A stretch of 64,000 bases of DNA from Alistipes finegoldii DSM 17242. GTDB taxonomy: Bacteria > Bacteroidota > Bacteroidia > Bacteroidales > Rikenellaceae. The notes under the pieces are model-generated. The model searched no databases, was not told the origin of the DNA, and was given only the letters and a program-made list of their open reading frames with translations. The position numbers and the translations under genes are program-made. This document shows positions 17,427 through 24,355 of this stretch, one piece after another. The stretch spans positions 186,001 to 250,000 of the forward strand of contig NC_018011.1 in the NCBI RefSeq assembly GCF_000265365.1. Reading direction: 5' to 3'. Position 1 is the stretch's first letter, and each line of letters begins with the position of its first letter.

Positions 17427-18704
17427 ATGGCTACTTTTAAGACTTGTGTATTCAAAAATCATCTGCGTAAAGACGGCACGTATAATGTGAAATTACGTGT
17501 TACCCATAATCGAATATCGCGCAAAATCAGTACACCCTACTATGTCGAGGCGAAGTATGTTACCCCGAACCTCGAAATTACCGACAAAGAACTTCTCGGA
17601 TTGTGCGAGGACCTGTGTGCTGATTGTCGAAAAATATGCCGAGAATTGGGATTTACGATTAATCGGATGTCGGTCGATGACCTGGTGCATGTTCTCGATG
17701 TGAAATTAGCCGGTTCCGAAGATTTCCATTTGGACTTTTGCAAATTTTGGAGGGAGCAGGCTGATACCCTGTCACCAGGAACTCGGCGAAATTATATTGC
17801 CGCCTTGAATGCCTTCCAACGGTTTATCGGGACCGATTCATTCGATATAATGCACATCACATCTCGCTTGATCAGCGAATTTATGGCTTTCATCGAGCAT
17901 GAGCCTTCACAACGGGGATCTAATCGGAAAACCCCGAGTAAGCTGAAAGATGCACAAAAGTCACGGGCAATCTCATTATATATTGCGAATATGAAGGCCA
18001 TGTATAACCGTGCAAAATTGAAATACAATGATGAAGATTATGGGTTTATTCCAATCACGCGAGCTCCGTTCTCGAAAATAAAGTTACCGGAGCATGTACC
18101 AGCCAAACGCGCTATTTCATTGGAAACATTACAGCGAATAATCGATCTGCCTTATAGACCGGATACGGTAACAGGAGCAAAACGATATAATTTGGCGAAA
18201 GATTGTTTCATCATGTCTTTTGGACTGATAGGTATGAATTCCGTTGATTTGTACACTTGCCAAGACATTGAAGACGGTGTACTAATCTATCACCGCAAAA
18301 AAACATGCACCAGGCGAGCGGATCGGGCCGAAATGCGAGTGAAAATTGAGCCGATGATTGCACCGTTGATGGCCAAGTACAAAGACCCCTTCAAAAAACG
18401 AATATTCAGATTCTATCTCGAGTATTCTAATCCGGATGCTCTGAATAAGGCGATAAATAAGGGGTTGCAGATGATCGCTGTCGAATTGGGGTTGCCGGCG
18501 CTGCAATATTATGCAGCACGCCATGCCTGGGCCACGATTGCCCGATCACGATTGCTGAAGATTGAGAAGGCAACTGTCCATGAAGCACTTAACCACGTTG
18601 ATCTGAAGATGCGAGTAACCGATATGTATATTGAGAAGGATTGGTCTGTAATATGGGAAGCCCATACAAAAGTACTTGCACTCTTAAAATGGCCCGATAA
18701 ATAG
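17427..18704 (+). CDS. int: Tyrosine recombinase (ICE integrase)
   Basis: A 425-residue site-specific recombinase of the Bacteroidetes type. Residues 1-90 look like the arm-DNA-binding domain, about 100-210 the SAM-like core-binding domain, and the rest the catalytic domain. RHAWATIARS holds the box II His/Arg region and ALNHVDLKMRVTDMYIEKDW the nucleophile Tyr. The box I position reads SFGLIGMNSVDLY, with no Arg where most family members have one; IntDOT of CTnDOT also lacks that Arg. GC content is visibly lower than the flanking core genes, consistent with transfer. The position beside a split tRNA supports its role. Confidence 0.9.
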   Translation: MATFKTCVFKNHLRKDGTYNVKLRVTHNRISRKISTPYYVEAKYVTPNLEITDKELLGLCEDLCADCRKICRELGFTINRMSVDDLVHVLDVKLAGSEDFHLDFCKFWREQADTLSPGTRRNYIAALNAFQRFIGTDSFDIMHITSRLISEFMAFIEHEPSQRGSNRKTPSKLKDAQKSRAISLYIANMKAMYNRAKLKYNDEDYGFIPITRAPFSKIKLPEHVPAKRAISLETLQRIIDLPYRPDTVTGAKRYNLAKDCFIMSFGLIGMNSVDLYTCQDIEDGVLIYHRKKTCTRRADRAEMRVKIEPMIAPLMAKYKDPFKKRIFRFYLEYSNPDALNKAINKGLQMIAVELGLPALQYYAARHAWATIARSRLLKIEKATVHEALNHVDLKMRVTDMYIEKDWSVIWEAHTKVLALLKWPDK

Positions 18705-19117
18705 TTACTTTTTTGTCCAAAAATGAGAAAATGGCGGTCTTGAAGTTACTTTTTTGTCCAAAACAAGTTACTTTTTTGTCCAAAAGTAGGGTTTGGAAGT
18801 TACTTTTTTGTCCACGGATACCTTATATCTATTTATCAAAGAATTTATCTTTGATAAATTCACTATACAACCTGATAAATTATATAACAACTGATGAATA
18901 GGCCAACAAAAGTTACTCGCGCGCGCGAGGAGAAAGGTTTTGTTGCTCATTGTAACCTCAATATTGGGCGAAATTTGGCTAATATTACGGGAAATTGTTG
19001 AAAAGTGAAGGGAAGAGCTCAAAATTGACTCCAACACGAGTTACTTTTTTGTCCAAAAAAATTGAGACACAAATTTTCGATCCCCAAAAATGGTTGCGGA
19101 AGTTACTTTTTTGTCCA
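18704..19117. repeat. Six 16-bp direct repeats (iteron- or arm-site-like)
   Basis: GTTACTTTTTTGTCCA occurs exactly at 18704, 18745, 18767, 18799, 19040 and 19102, all in the same orientation; most copies are preceded by A and followed by AAAA. Spacing in the first group is 41, 22 and 32 bases. A partial copy (AGTTACTCG, 18911) sits beside an alternating CGCGCGCGCG tract, and a TTGTCCAAAAATGA remnant lies before the integrase (about 17396). There is no credible gene in 18705-19369. Confidence 0.9.
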
Positions 19118-19251
19118 AAAAATTATTGGCAAAAAAAGAAAACCCAGACCGAAGTCCGGGTTACAATGAAGAGTTATTCTCAACTGAAGATAATCTCTTC
19201 CCTTCAAAGCAAATGTACGGAAAGGAAATGGTTTCTGCAAATCCTATTTCC

Positions 19252-19267
19252 TTGTGATTAATCACAA
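19252..19267. promoter_or_regulatory. Perfect 16-bp palindrome, copy 1
   Basis: TTGTGATTAATCACAA is perfectly self-complementary and looks like the operator of a dimeric regulator. Identical or near-identical copies occur at 19501 and 33263. Confidence 0.6.
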
Positions 19268-19369
19268 AGAAATAAAAAACTGCCGAAAACACCCCTCTAC
19301 CCCATATTTGTACGTTGTCAGAAAAAAGAGAGCGATCTTCATATAGCATGAAAATCGCCCGTCGTGAAG

Positions 19370-19443
19370 TGATCTCGGCGCGGCTCGAACGCGCGGCCGG
19401 CAGATTAGAAATCTGCTGCTCTATCCAACTGAGCTACGAGACC
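19370..19443 (-). tRNA. tRNA-Arg(TCT), intact
   Basis: A complete cloverleaf on the minus strand: acceptor GGTCTCG with CGAGATC (one G-T wobble), D stem GCTC/GAGC, anticodon stem GCAGA/TCTGC around loop TTTCTAA (anticodon TCT), and T arm GCGCG-TTCGAGC-CGCGC. CCA is not encoded. Its first 27 bases match the interrupted tRNA-Arg at 17179 but in inverted orientation. It lies inside the element, so it may replace the arginine tRNA that integration destroyed. Confidence 0.92.
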
Positions 19444-19500
19444 ATCGTTTAATAAACGCTGCAAAATTAAGAAATTTCAATGCAACTGCAAACTTATTCT

Positions 19501-19516
19501 TTGTGATTAATCACAA
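19501..19516. promoter_or_regulatory. Perfect 16-bp palindrome, copy 2
   Basis: TTGTGATTAATCACAA again, here 57 bases upstream of the tRNA-Arg 5' end. With copy 1 it brackets the tRNA gene. Confidence 0.6.
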
Positions 19517-19547
19517 AAAATAGCAGCAGATCGACTTATACTGTTAA

Positions 19548-19601
19548 TTTCTTCCCTTCACAATTCAACATCAGGCCCGGAGCAAACCTCCGGGGCTTTT
19601 T
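19548..19601 (+). terminator. 3'-end motif copy 1 plus terminator
   Basis: TTCTTCCCTTCAC, AAT, TCAACATC is followed at once by a hairpin (GCCCGGAG with CTCCGGGGC) and a T run. No plus-strand gene precedes it, unlike the other copies. Confidence 0.65.
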
Positions 19602-19619
19602 CAATAATATTGATATTAC

Positions 19620-20061
19620 GGAATCAATCGGTTCCATCCATAGCCGGCTGCCGGCGGATCATCGGCCATATCGCCGTGCGGATCTACGATCCCGATGCAC
19701 GGCATTCGAGCCCCCTGAACTCGCGCAGCTCGGCGACCATGCCGCCGGGCCCAGCTCGCGGACGCCTTCACTCGACAGGCTCGCTCATCGTCCGGGGGAG
19801 AGCGGTAGAGCTCACTCACAACAGGACGCAAAGATAGCCGAAGTCGCGGTGACAACGGTACGGACGACAGGCCGCAGGAGCCTGCCGCACAAGCGTCCGG
19901 TGCAAATAATTTGTCCGCTTCGCCCGTCGGCGAGCCGTCGGCAAATTTTTCTTCCGGCTCCTACCTGATGTCTCCGCGACCGGCTGCGCTCGCATCGCTG
20001 TCCCGAGCGTTTCGGCAGCATTAGAACTCCGGCGCAGGAGGATAAAGTCTGCAAACAAGTT
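19620..20061. repeat. Type A structured repeat, copy A1
   Basis: About 440 bases of GC-rich non-coding sequence that recur, diverged, at 20518 and 23905. Shared blocks include GCCGGCTGCCGG, CCCCTGAACT, GGGAGAGCGGT, CTCACTCACAACA and GACGCAAAG followed by TAGCCGAA. GTCGCGGTGAC (19843) pairs, with one mismatch, with GTCTCCGCGAC (19970). CAAAGATA at 19829-19836 reads TATCTTTG on the minus strand, a possible leftward promoter. A DUF2693-like gene begins at the end of this copy. Confidence 0.7.
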
Positions 20062-20427
20062 ATGGATAACGAGCGTTTAATTCGGATTCTCACGAAGAAA
20101 TTGCGTGACAAGTACAATTTAACGTATTGGCCCTTGCGGTTGGATGTCGAAAACGCCGTCAATGAAGCCTTACAGCAAACGGACGAACTGGATAATCTCC
20201 TGATCCAGTTGCGTACCCGGGCCGTGAGGTTCAGTTACCGCAAACAGGACGGGACATTCCGGGAGGCTTTCGGGACACTGAAGCCCTGTCTGCCGGAAGA
20301 GTACCGGGCCGGAAGTAAATCTCGCAGCCGTTCGACAAACGACTGTGTGCATTACTTCGACCTTGAGCGGAATGCCTGGCGTTGCTTCTGTCCAGAGAAT
20401 TTCATCACGGTTCACGAGCTTCCGTAA
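20062..20427 (+). CDS. DUF2693/WYL-like small protein
   Basis: A 121-residue protein. Residues 1-50 are helical and charged (MDNERLIRILTKKLRDKYNL). The second half, RAVRFSYRKQDGTFREAFGTL then VHYFDLERNAWRCFCPENF, has the pattern of the short Sm-fold/WYL-like DUF2693 family that is frequent on Bacteroidetes mobile elements. Function unknown; nucleic-acid or ligand binding is the general expectation for the fold. A terminator follows closely. Confidence 0.7.
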   Translation: MDNERLIRILTKKLRDKYNLTYWPLRLDVENAVNEALQQTDELDNLLIQLRTRAVRFSYRKQDGTFREAFGTLKPCLPEEYRAGSKSRSRSTNDCVHYFDLERNAWRCFCPENFITVHELP

Positions 20428-20433
20428 CTCGTC

Positions 20434-20464
20434 GCCCCGGAGTTTTCACTCCGGGGCTTTTTTC
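20434..20464 (+). terminator. Rho-independent terminator
   Basis: GCCCCGGAG pairs with CTCCGGGGC across a TTTTCA loop and is followed by a T run, seven bases past the stop of the DUF2693-like gene. Confidence 0.85.
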
Positions 20465-20517
20465 TGTTCCGTTCACCAGCAAGGGAAAAATTTACGATTC
20501 ATCACAAAGAATACTGC

Positions 20518-20800
20518 GTCGATACGGCCGCCGGCTGCCCGGCAGCCTTCGCCTGCCATCGGGGCGATCCGACTCCCCTTCCTGAACTGGCGCCGCCCGG
20601 CGAGGATGCCGCCGGGGCCCGCTTGCGTCCGGCTTCGTCCGGCAAGCTCCCTTGCCGTCCGGGAGAGAGCGGTCGCCTCACTCACAACAGGACGCAAAGT
20701 TAGCCGAATTCGCGCCGACAGCGGCAAGGATCGACCGCAACTGGAGCGCTTCGTCCGCCCGTGGGCATGGTGCGGAAATATTCCATTTCAGATACTCCCT
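20518..20800. repeat. Type A structured repeat, copy A2 (shorter)
   Basis: This copy keeps GCCGGCTGCCCGG, CCCCTTCCTGAACTGG, GAGAGCGGTCGCCTCACTC, ACAACAGGACGCAAAGTTAG and ACAGCGGCAAGGATCG, then GTGCGGAAATATT. It lacks the 3' part seen in A1 and A3 (no GTCTCCGCGAC) and runs directly into type B copy 1. CAAAGTTA at 20695-20702 again reads TAACTTTG on the minus strand. No gene lies within it. Confidence 0.65.
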
Positions 20801-20814
20801 CTTTTTGCTCGTAT

Positions 20815-21442
20815 GTCATACCATGCCCCGCGTGCGGGGCATTGGTCGCTCCTAAAACGTGCGACTTGCAGGTCGTTGCAAGTCCCCCGTTTCTCCACGT
20901 CGCGGCAGGGCACCCCTCGCTACGCTCGGGAGAGCGGTATTTTCTCTCTGGGTCCGACCATGCTGCGGGTTTAGGGACTCCTGCTGTTTTCAGGATTTCG
21001 CCACTTGCGGTCTCACCCCTTACACGTTGCCTTCAGGCCATATCTGATACAAAGGTCGATCGGCGGATTTTGCCGGCCAATGAACCTGCCAATTATTTTC
21101 CTGCGGCCCTTCGGGTGAAAAAATTAACCCCGGCTTTGCCGGGGCACCCTGAAGTAATTTTTTCAAAAATAATTGTCAGAACCCTTGTTGTGCCGGTTTA
21201 TAGGTATTGATCTGCCGCCTATGCCCATTCCAAAGGAACGGGCGGCAGATCGTGTTTATTACAAAATCGCACCGATCGGAACCAGTATCAGAAAGGCTAT
21301 GAAGGCAACGTGTAAGGGGATGATCCCTCGTTCTTTGAAATCTTGAAAACATCCATCGTCCGGCAACCCGCAGCCTGGCGAACCTTCGAGAAAATGAAGT
21401 TGTTCGATAGAAAGGATAAAGGGCGTGACGAGGATGTTAGCA
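20815..21442 (+). ncRNA. Type B large structured RNA candidate, copy B1
   Basis: About 630 bases without a credible gene that recur at about 25375-26015. Stems seen: AAACG...CGTTT enclosing GACTTGCA/TGCAAGTC (20853-20892); a long-range helix CCCCTTACACGTTGCCTTC (21016-21034) with GAAGGCAACGTGTAAGGGG (21301-21319); TCTGATAC with GTATCAGA; CAATTATTTT (21090) with AAAATAATTG (21166); CCCCGGC/GCCGGGG; GATCTGCCGCC (21209) with GGCGGCAGATC (21241); and a closing helix AACATCC (21348) with GGATGTT (21432). Several of these change in both strands together between copies. The transcribed strand is not proven; plus is assumed because the neighbours are plus. Confidence 0.7.
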
Positions 21443-21481
21443 AAACGGCAACAAACAATTTAATACTAAAACAATACAACT

Positions 21482-21772
21482 ATGAAAGCAATCAGAATTT
21501 TTTTTGAGCGCATTGCGAAAATGATCTTTACCCCGGATGGATATGTAGTAGATATCTGTCTTTTTAAGCAAAGAGACACTTGGGAATCGAGGTGGTTCTC
21601 GGTGAAATTTTCGAATCGGAAAGCCGCGAAACAATGGATGCAAAAAGTTATCGATCGATTTGAAAATCATCCCGCATATCCGTTGAATATGGTCCTTTTG
21701 GTCGCAGTTTATACCAAATGTCAACTTAATGAGGTGCTCGACGATCATTATTGCGTAGTGCCTGACTGTTAA
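21482..21772 (+). CDS. Hypothetical protein
   Basis: A 96-residue protein starting MKAIRIFFERIAKMIFT, 40 bases after structured RNA B1. It has mixed hydrophobic and basic character, a WESRWFSVKFSNRKAAKQW segment and no membrane span or known motif. The following two short genes are close and on the same strand. Function unknown. Confidence 0.6.
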   Translation: MKAIRIFFERIAKMIFTPDGYVVDICLFKQRDTWESRWFSVKFSNRKAAKQWMQKVIDRFENHPAYPLNMVLLVAVYTKCQLNEVLDDHYCVVPDC

Positions 21773-21798
21773 TTTCAATCAATTATAATCCGCCAATT

Positions 21799-21975
21799 AT
21801 GATTAAACGACACACTACCAACGAATTTTACATTAAACCTCTTTATAACGGCTATTACGCTGTCATAGACGGATATGACAAATCTATGGCATCGCTCGAA
21901 TGTAGTAAGGAAGCCGCTGAAAAATGCGCCAAGGAACTCAATGAGATGCGCAACAAACGTTTGAAACTTAAATAA
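21799..21975 (+). CDS. Hypothetical small protein
   Basis: A 58-residue protein, MIKRHTTNEFYIKPLYNGYY at its start and ending EMRNKRLKLK. The spacing of 26 bases from the previous stop and 10 to the next start fits an operon. No family recognised. The C-terminal half (ECSKEAAEKCAKELNEM) is predicted helical. Confidence 0.5.
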   Translation: MIKRHTTNEFYIKPLYNGYYAVIDGYDKSMASLECSKEAAEKCAKELNEMRNKRLKLK

Positions 21976-21985
21976 TTTCGCCTCT

Positions 21986-22258
21986 ATGTCAAATTTCAAC
22001 CAACAACACGCCGCGGATTTTGCAAAATGGCGAATCCGCCACCCGCACGAGGTGGTCAATACCCCCGAGGAAGCCGGGATTACCTCGACTCTCAAAGTCG
22101 GTGACAAGGTGACTTTCACGAACCAATACGGCGTGAAATTTCCGGGCCATCGGGTTCTCGGCTTCTGCAAACCTACTCTTGGCAATCGGTGTGTGTATCT
22201 CGATATTGATTGCTATTGGTTCCCGGTGGGCCTTGATGAACTCAAACTTGAAAAGTAA
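21986..22258 (+). CDS. Hypothetical protein
   Basis: A 90-residue protein starting MSNFNQQHAADFAKWR. The central segment TSTLKVGDKVTFTNQYGVKF followed by PGHRVLGFC looks like a small beta-barrel (KOW/SH3-like), and it ends with YWFPVGLDELKLEK. This layout is common among small unknown proteins of Bacteroidetes mobile elements. No function can be assigned. Confidence 0.65.
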   Translation: MSNFNQQHAADFAKWRIRHPHEVVNTPEEAGITSTLKVGDKVTFTNQYGVKFPGHRVLGFCKPTLGNRCVYLDIDCYWFPVGLDELKLEK

Positions 22259-22332
22259 TTGAAATTATCGTAAATTAGAGGCGCAGTGCCTCGCAGAACC
22301 TCACGATGTACAGGCCAATCGTAATTTTTCAG

Positions 22333-22662
22333 ATGAAACAAACTACTATTGTCGGCAACATCGGCCGGGATGCCGTATGCCGCGAGGGCGACGGCGGTCA
22401 CAAATTCGTATCATTCAGTGTCGCGTATGCCGAACGCAAGACGGGTGAAACGGACGAGCAGGGGAATCCGGCAACGGTTGCTCTGTGGGCGGAGTGCGAA
22501 ATCTACGTCGGCCCGGAAAGTTCTGCCGAGGGGCTTCTGAAACTGCTGACCAAAGGGCGATTCATTTATATCGAAGCCGAAGGCAAGGTAGAAGCGTGGA
22601 TTGATAAGAATAACCAACTGCGATCGAGGATTCTCTACCGGGTGACGAGTTTTCAGGTCTGA
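22333..22662 (+). CDS. ssb: Single-stranded DNA-binding protein, SSB-like
   Basis: A 109-residue OB-fold protein beginning MKQTTIVGNIGRDAV; the start is at the family's usual first residue, not the ATG nine codons upstream. KFVSFSVAYAERK, ALWAECEIYV and GRFIYIEAEGKVEAW match the SSB core strands. It lacks the usual acidic DDDIPF-type tail, so it may not recruit host repair proteins. Mobile elements often carry SSB to protect transferred single strands. Confidence 0.8.
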   Translation: MKQTTIVGNIGRDAVCREGDGGHKFVSFSVAYAERKTGETDEQGNPATVALWAECEIYVGPESSAEGLLKLLTKGRFIYIEAEGKVEAWIDKNNQLRSRILYRVTSFQV

Positions 22663-22669
22663 CCTTACG

Positions 22670-22701
22670 AACATCGACGGCCATTGCGCCGTCGATGTTT
22701 T
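22670..22701 (+). terminator. Rho-independent terminator
   Basis: AACATCGACGGC pairs with GCCGTCGATGTT around a CATTGC-type loop and is followed by T residues, eight bases past the ssb stop. Confidence 0.8.
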
Positions 22702-22732
22702 CACAGTCTATCTATTTCGGTGAAAAATTTGC

Positions 22733-22740
22733 TATATTTG
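22733..22740 (+). promoter_or_regulatory. Promoter -7 box
   Basis: TATATTTG lies six bases before the ATG at 22746, so the transcript would be nearly leaderless. Confidence 0.45.
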
Positions 22741-22745
22741 CACCT

Positions 22746-22946
22746 ATGAGAAAGGAATTGGGTAAATGGTTCATGGATATTGCCAAATATCTTCTAACGG
22801 CAGTTGTCGTTGGGGCCTTAATTAATGATATAGAGAATTCGCGATGGCTTGTTTATGTCGGAGGGATCGGGGCGACATTGAGTTGCTTGTTTATTGGCTT
22901 GGGGTTACTTCGGCAGAAAGAAGCAAATAAAACACAGGAGGAATAA
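22746..22946 (+). CDS. Small two-helix membrane protein
   Basis: A 66-residue protein starting MRKELGKWFMDIAKYLLTA; an upstream in-frame ATG is rejected because the promoter lies between. Two membrane helices are visible: YLLTAVVVGALI and WLVYVGGIGATLSCLFIGLGL. It resembles the small DUF6722-type proteins of Bacteroidales by length and layout, though this is a memory-based match. A 31-residue membrane peptide follows two bases later. Confidence 0.65.
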   Translation: MRKELGKWFMDIAKYLLTAVVVGALINDIENSRWLVYVGGIGATLSCLFIGLGLLRQKEANKTQEE

Positions 22947-22948
22947 GT

Positions 22949-23044
22949 ATGGCGGCATTTTGGATTTTTATTTTTATTATTGCTTTTGCAGTGGCAATAT
23001 TAATTTGGAGTAAGACAGATAAGGGAAAGAAATGGCTCTTGTAA
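22949..23044 (+). CDS. 31-residue single-span membrane peptide
   Basis: MAAFWIFIFIIAFAVAIL followed by a basic tail (IWSKTDKGKKWLL). A strong ribosome site AGGAGGAAT lies seven bases upstream inside the end of the previous gene. The layout (one hydrophobic helix, positive C terminus) is like that of small membrane toxins or membrane-complex subunits. No antisense antitoxin is evident. The 3'-end motif begins right after its stop codon. Confidence 0.55.
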   Translation: MAAFWIFIFIIAFAVAILIWSKTDKGKKWLL

Positions 23045-23133
23045 TTTCTTCCCTTCACCTATCAACATCGCGTCCCGGCTGGTTCTAACCAGCCGGGACG
23101 CTTGTTTTTCGCGCCGCGCCTTGGGGGCGCGGT
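23045..23133 (+). terminator. 3'-end motif copy 2, terminator, and left 89-bp direct repeat
   Basis: TTCTTCCCTTCAC, CTA, TCAACATC leads into hairpin GCGTCCCGGCTGG / CCAGCCGGGACGC and a T run, then CGCGCCGCGCCTTGGGGGCG. The whole block recurs almost unchanged at 23760, on the other side of the toxin-antitoxin pair. Confidence 0.8.
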
Positions 23134-23190
23134 TGCTGGGAGCCTGATAGAATATTATTTCGGTTAGAAATTTGCATATGACACAATAAG

Positions 23191-23208
23191 TACGTATATT
23201 TGTACGTA
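23191..23208 (+). promoter_or_regulatory. Toxin-antitoxin promoter and operator
   Basis: TATATTTG (23195-23202) is flanked by two TACGTA palindromes (23191 and 23203), with a third related GGTAC further on. YefM-type antitoxins bind short palindromes over their own promoter, which fits this arrangement. Confidence 0.6.
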
Positions 23209-23235
23209 TTTAGGTACAAAATATAAAGTTGAGCA

Positions 23236-23496
23236 ATGAGAACAGCAAACTATTCCGATTTAAGGCAGAATCTCAAAACCTATATAGATTCTGTTATCGA
23301 GGATTCGGATACGGTTATCATTAACCGCGGCGGGGGAGCCGGGGTCGTGTTGATGTCTTTGGATGAATATAACTCCATCAAGGAAACCGAGTATCTTATG
23401 AAATCCCCCGAGAATGTGAAGCGTATCAAAGCTGCCGAGCAGGAGATCCGCGACGGCAAAGGAAAGGTTATCGCTCCTGAAGATATATGGAAATAG
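23236..23496 (+). CDS. yefM: YefM/Phd-family antitoxin
   Basis: An 86-residue antitoxin. The N-terminal MRTANYSDLRQNLKTYIDSV is the Phd/YefM DNA-binding fold, followed by VIINRGGGAGVVLMSLDEYN, the family's core strand and helix. The C-terminal half would wrap the toxin. It overlaps the toxin by ten bases, as is usual for the pair, and likely represses the promoter at 23191-23208. Confidence 0.9.
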   Translation: MRTANYSDLRQNLKTYIDSVIEDSDTVIINRGGGAGVVLMSLDEYNSIKETEYLMKSPENVKRIKAAEQEIRDGKGKVIAPEDIWK

Positions 23497-23756
23497 TCTT
23501 TTCGGAACAAGCGCAGGCGGACATCGCTTTTTGGAAGAAAAGCGGCAACAAGGCGATTATGAATCGTATATCCGCATTACTGGCGGATATAGCGGAACAT
23601 CCGTTCACCGGTATCGGTAAGCCAGAACCCCTGAAGTATGATCTGGCCGGGAAGTGGTCTCGGCGTATCAATACTGAACATCGCATCGTTTACTCGGTGC
23701 ACGATGAAATGATCGAGGTCTATATCCTCTCGATGCGTTATCATTACAGTAAGTAA
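23487..23756 (+). CDS. yoeB: YoeB-family mRNA interferase toxin
   Basis: An 89-residue ribosome-dependent RNase of the Txe/YoeB group. FSEQAQADIAFWKKSGNKA starts the fold, and GKPEPLKYDLAGKWSRRINT then EHRIVYSV hold the conserved Glu and Arg residues; the end SMRYHYSK matches the conserved C-terminal RxHY. It would cut mRNA when the antitoxin is lost, stabilising the element. Confidence 0.92.
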   Translation: MEIVFSEQAQADIAFWKKSGNKAIMNRISALLADIAEHPFTGIGKPEPLKYDLAGKWSRRINTEHRIVYSVHDEMIEVYILSMRYHYSK

Positions 23757-23759
23757 TAT

Positions 23760-23848
23760 TTTCTTCCCTTCACTCATCAACATCGCGTCCCGGCTGGTTC
23801 TAACCAGCCGGGACGCTTGTTTTCGCGCCGCGCCTTGGGGGCGCGGTT
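23760..23848 (+). terminator. 3'-end motif copy 3, terminator, and right 89-bp direct repeat
   Basis: TTCTTCCCTTCAC, TCA (ACT CAT region), TCAACATC is followed by the same GCGTCCCGGCTGG / CCAGCCGGGACGC hairpin and CGCGCCGCGCC block as the copy at 23045. It starts three bases past the yoeB stop. Confidence 0.8.
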
Positions 23849-23904
23849 CTCACGGAGTTTGCGGATGCTGATATTATTTATTATTATACGGGGAATAATA
23901 TTCG

Positions 23905-24355
23905 GGTGGAAGCGGAACCGGCCATAGCCGGCTGCCGGATCCCCGGCTATGTCGCCGCGCGGATCTGTGATCCCCATGCGCGGCCATGCGCCCCCTGAAC
24001 TCGCGCCTCCGGGCGACGATGCCGCCCGGCCCGCTCGCGTCCGCCGTCGCTCGACAAGCGAACTCGGCGGCCGGGGGAGAGCGGTCGCCTCACTCACAAC
24101 ACGACGCAAAGTTAGCCGAAGTCGCGGAGACAGCGGCAAGGATCGGCCTCGGCATCATGCCGAGGCCGCCCGCGTGCACGCTGCGGAAATATTGATCCGC
24201 GCGCAGCGCCCTCCGGCTGCGCCGTCGGTAAATATTTCCTTGCGTGTCCTTGCCTATGGTGCAGTCTCCGCGACCGGCTGGTAGCCGCATCGCTGTTCCG
24301 AGTGTTTCGGCAGTGTAAAGCTCCGGCGCAGGAGTATAAAGTCTGCAACAAATCA
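23905..24355. repeat. Type A structured repeat, copy A3
   Basis: The fullest type A copy. GTCGCGGAGAC (24121-24131) pairs perfectly with GTCTCCGCGAC (24264-24274). Nested inside are GGCCTCGGCAT/ATGCCGAGGCC (24145-24167), GGAAATATT (24185) with AATATTTCC (24231), and GCGCAGC/GCTGCGC. CAAAGTTA at 24107-24114 gives TAACTTTG on the minus strand. The end, CTCCGGCGCAGGAGTATAAA, is shared with A1, and in both cases a gene starts about 20-25 bases later (here ardC). Confidence 0.7.

Noticed and set aside
18704..19117. CRISPR array for the 16-bp repeats
   Set aside because: Repeats are too short, spacing is irregular and there are no cas genes.
20345..21210. Long frames (209 and 149 codons) across A2 and B1
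   Set aside because: They cross a terminator and repeat boundaries and are not preserved in the other copies.
19616..24139. Minus-strand frames in all three type A copies (19616-19855, 20473-20727, 23777-24139) with similar starts such as RLTLRPVVSE
   Set aside because: Similarity follows from the conserved DNA; the possible minus-strand promoter box lies inside the frames, their ends differ, and the composition (Arg/Ala/Gly/Pro) is that of GC-rich non-coding sequence.
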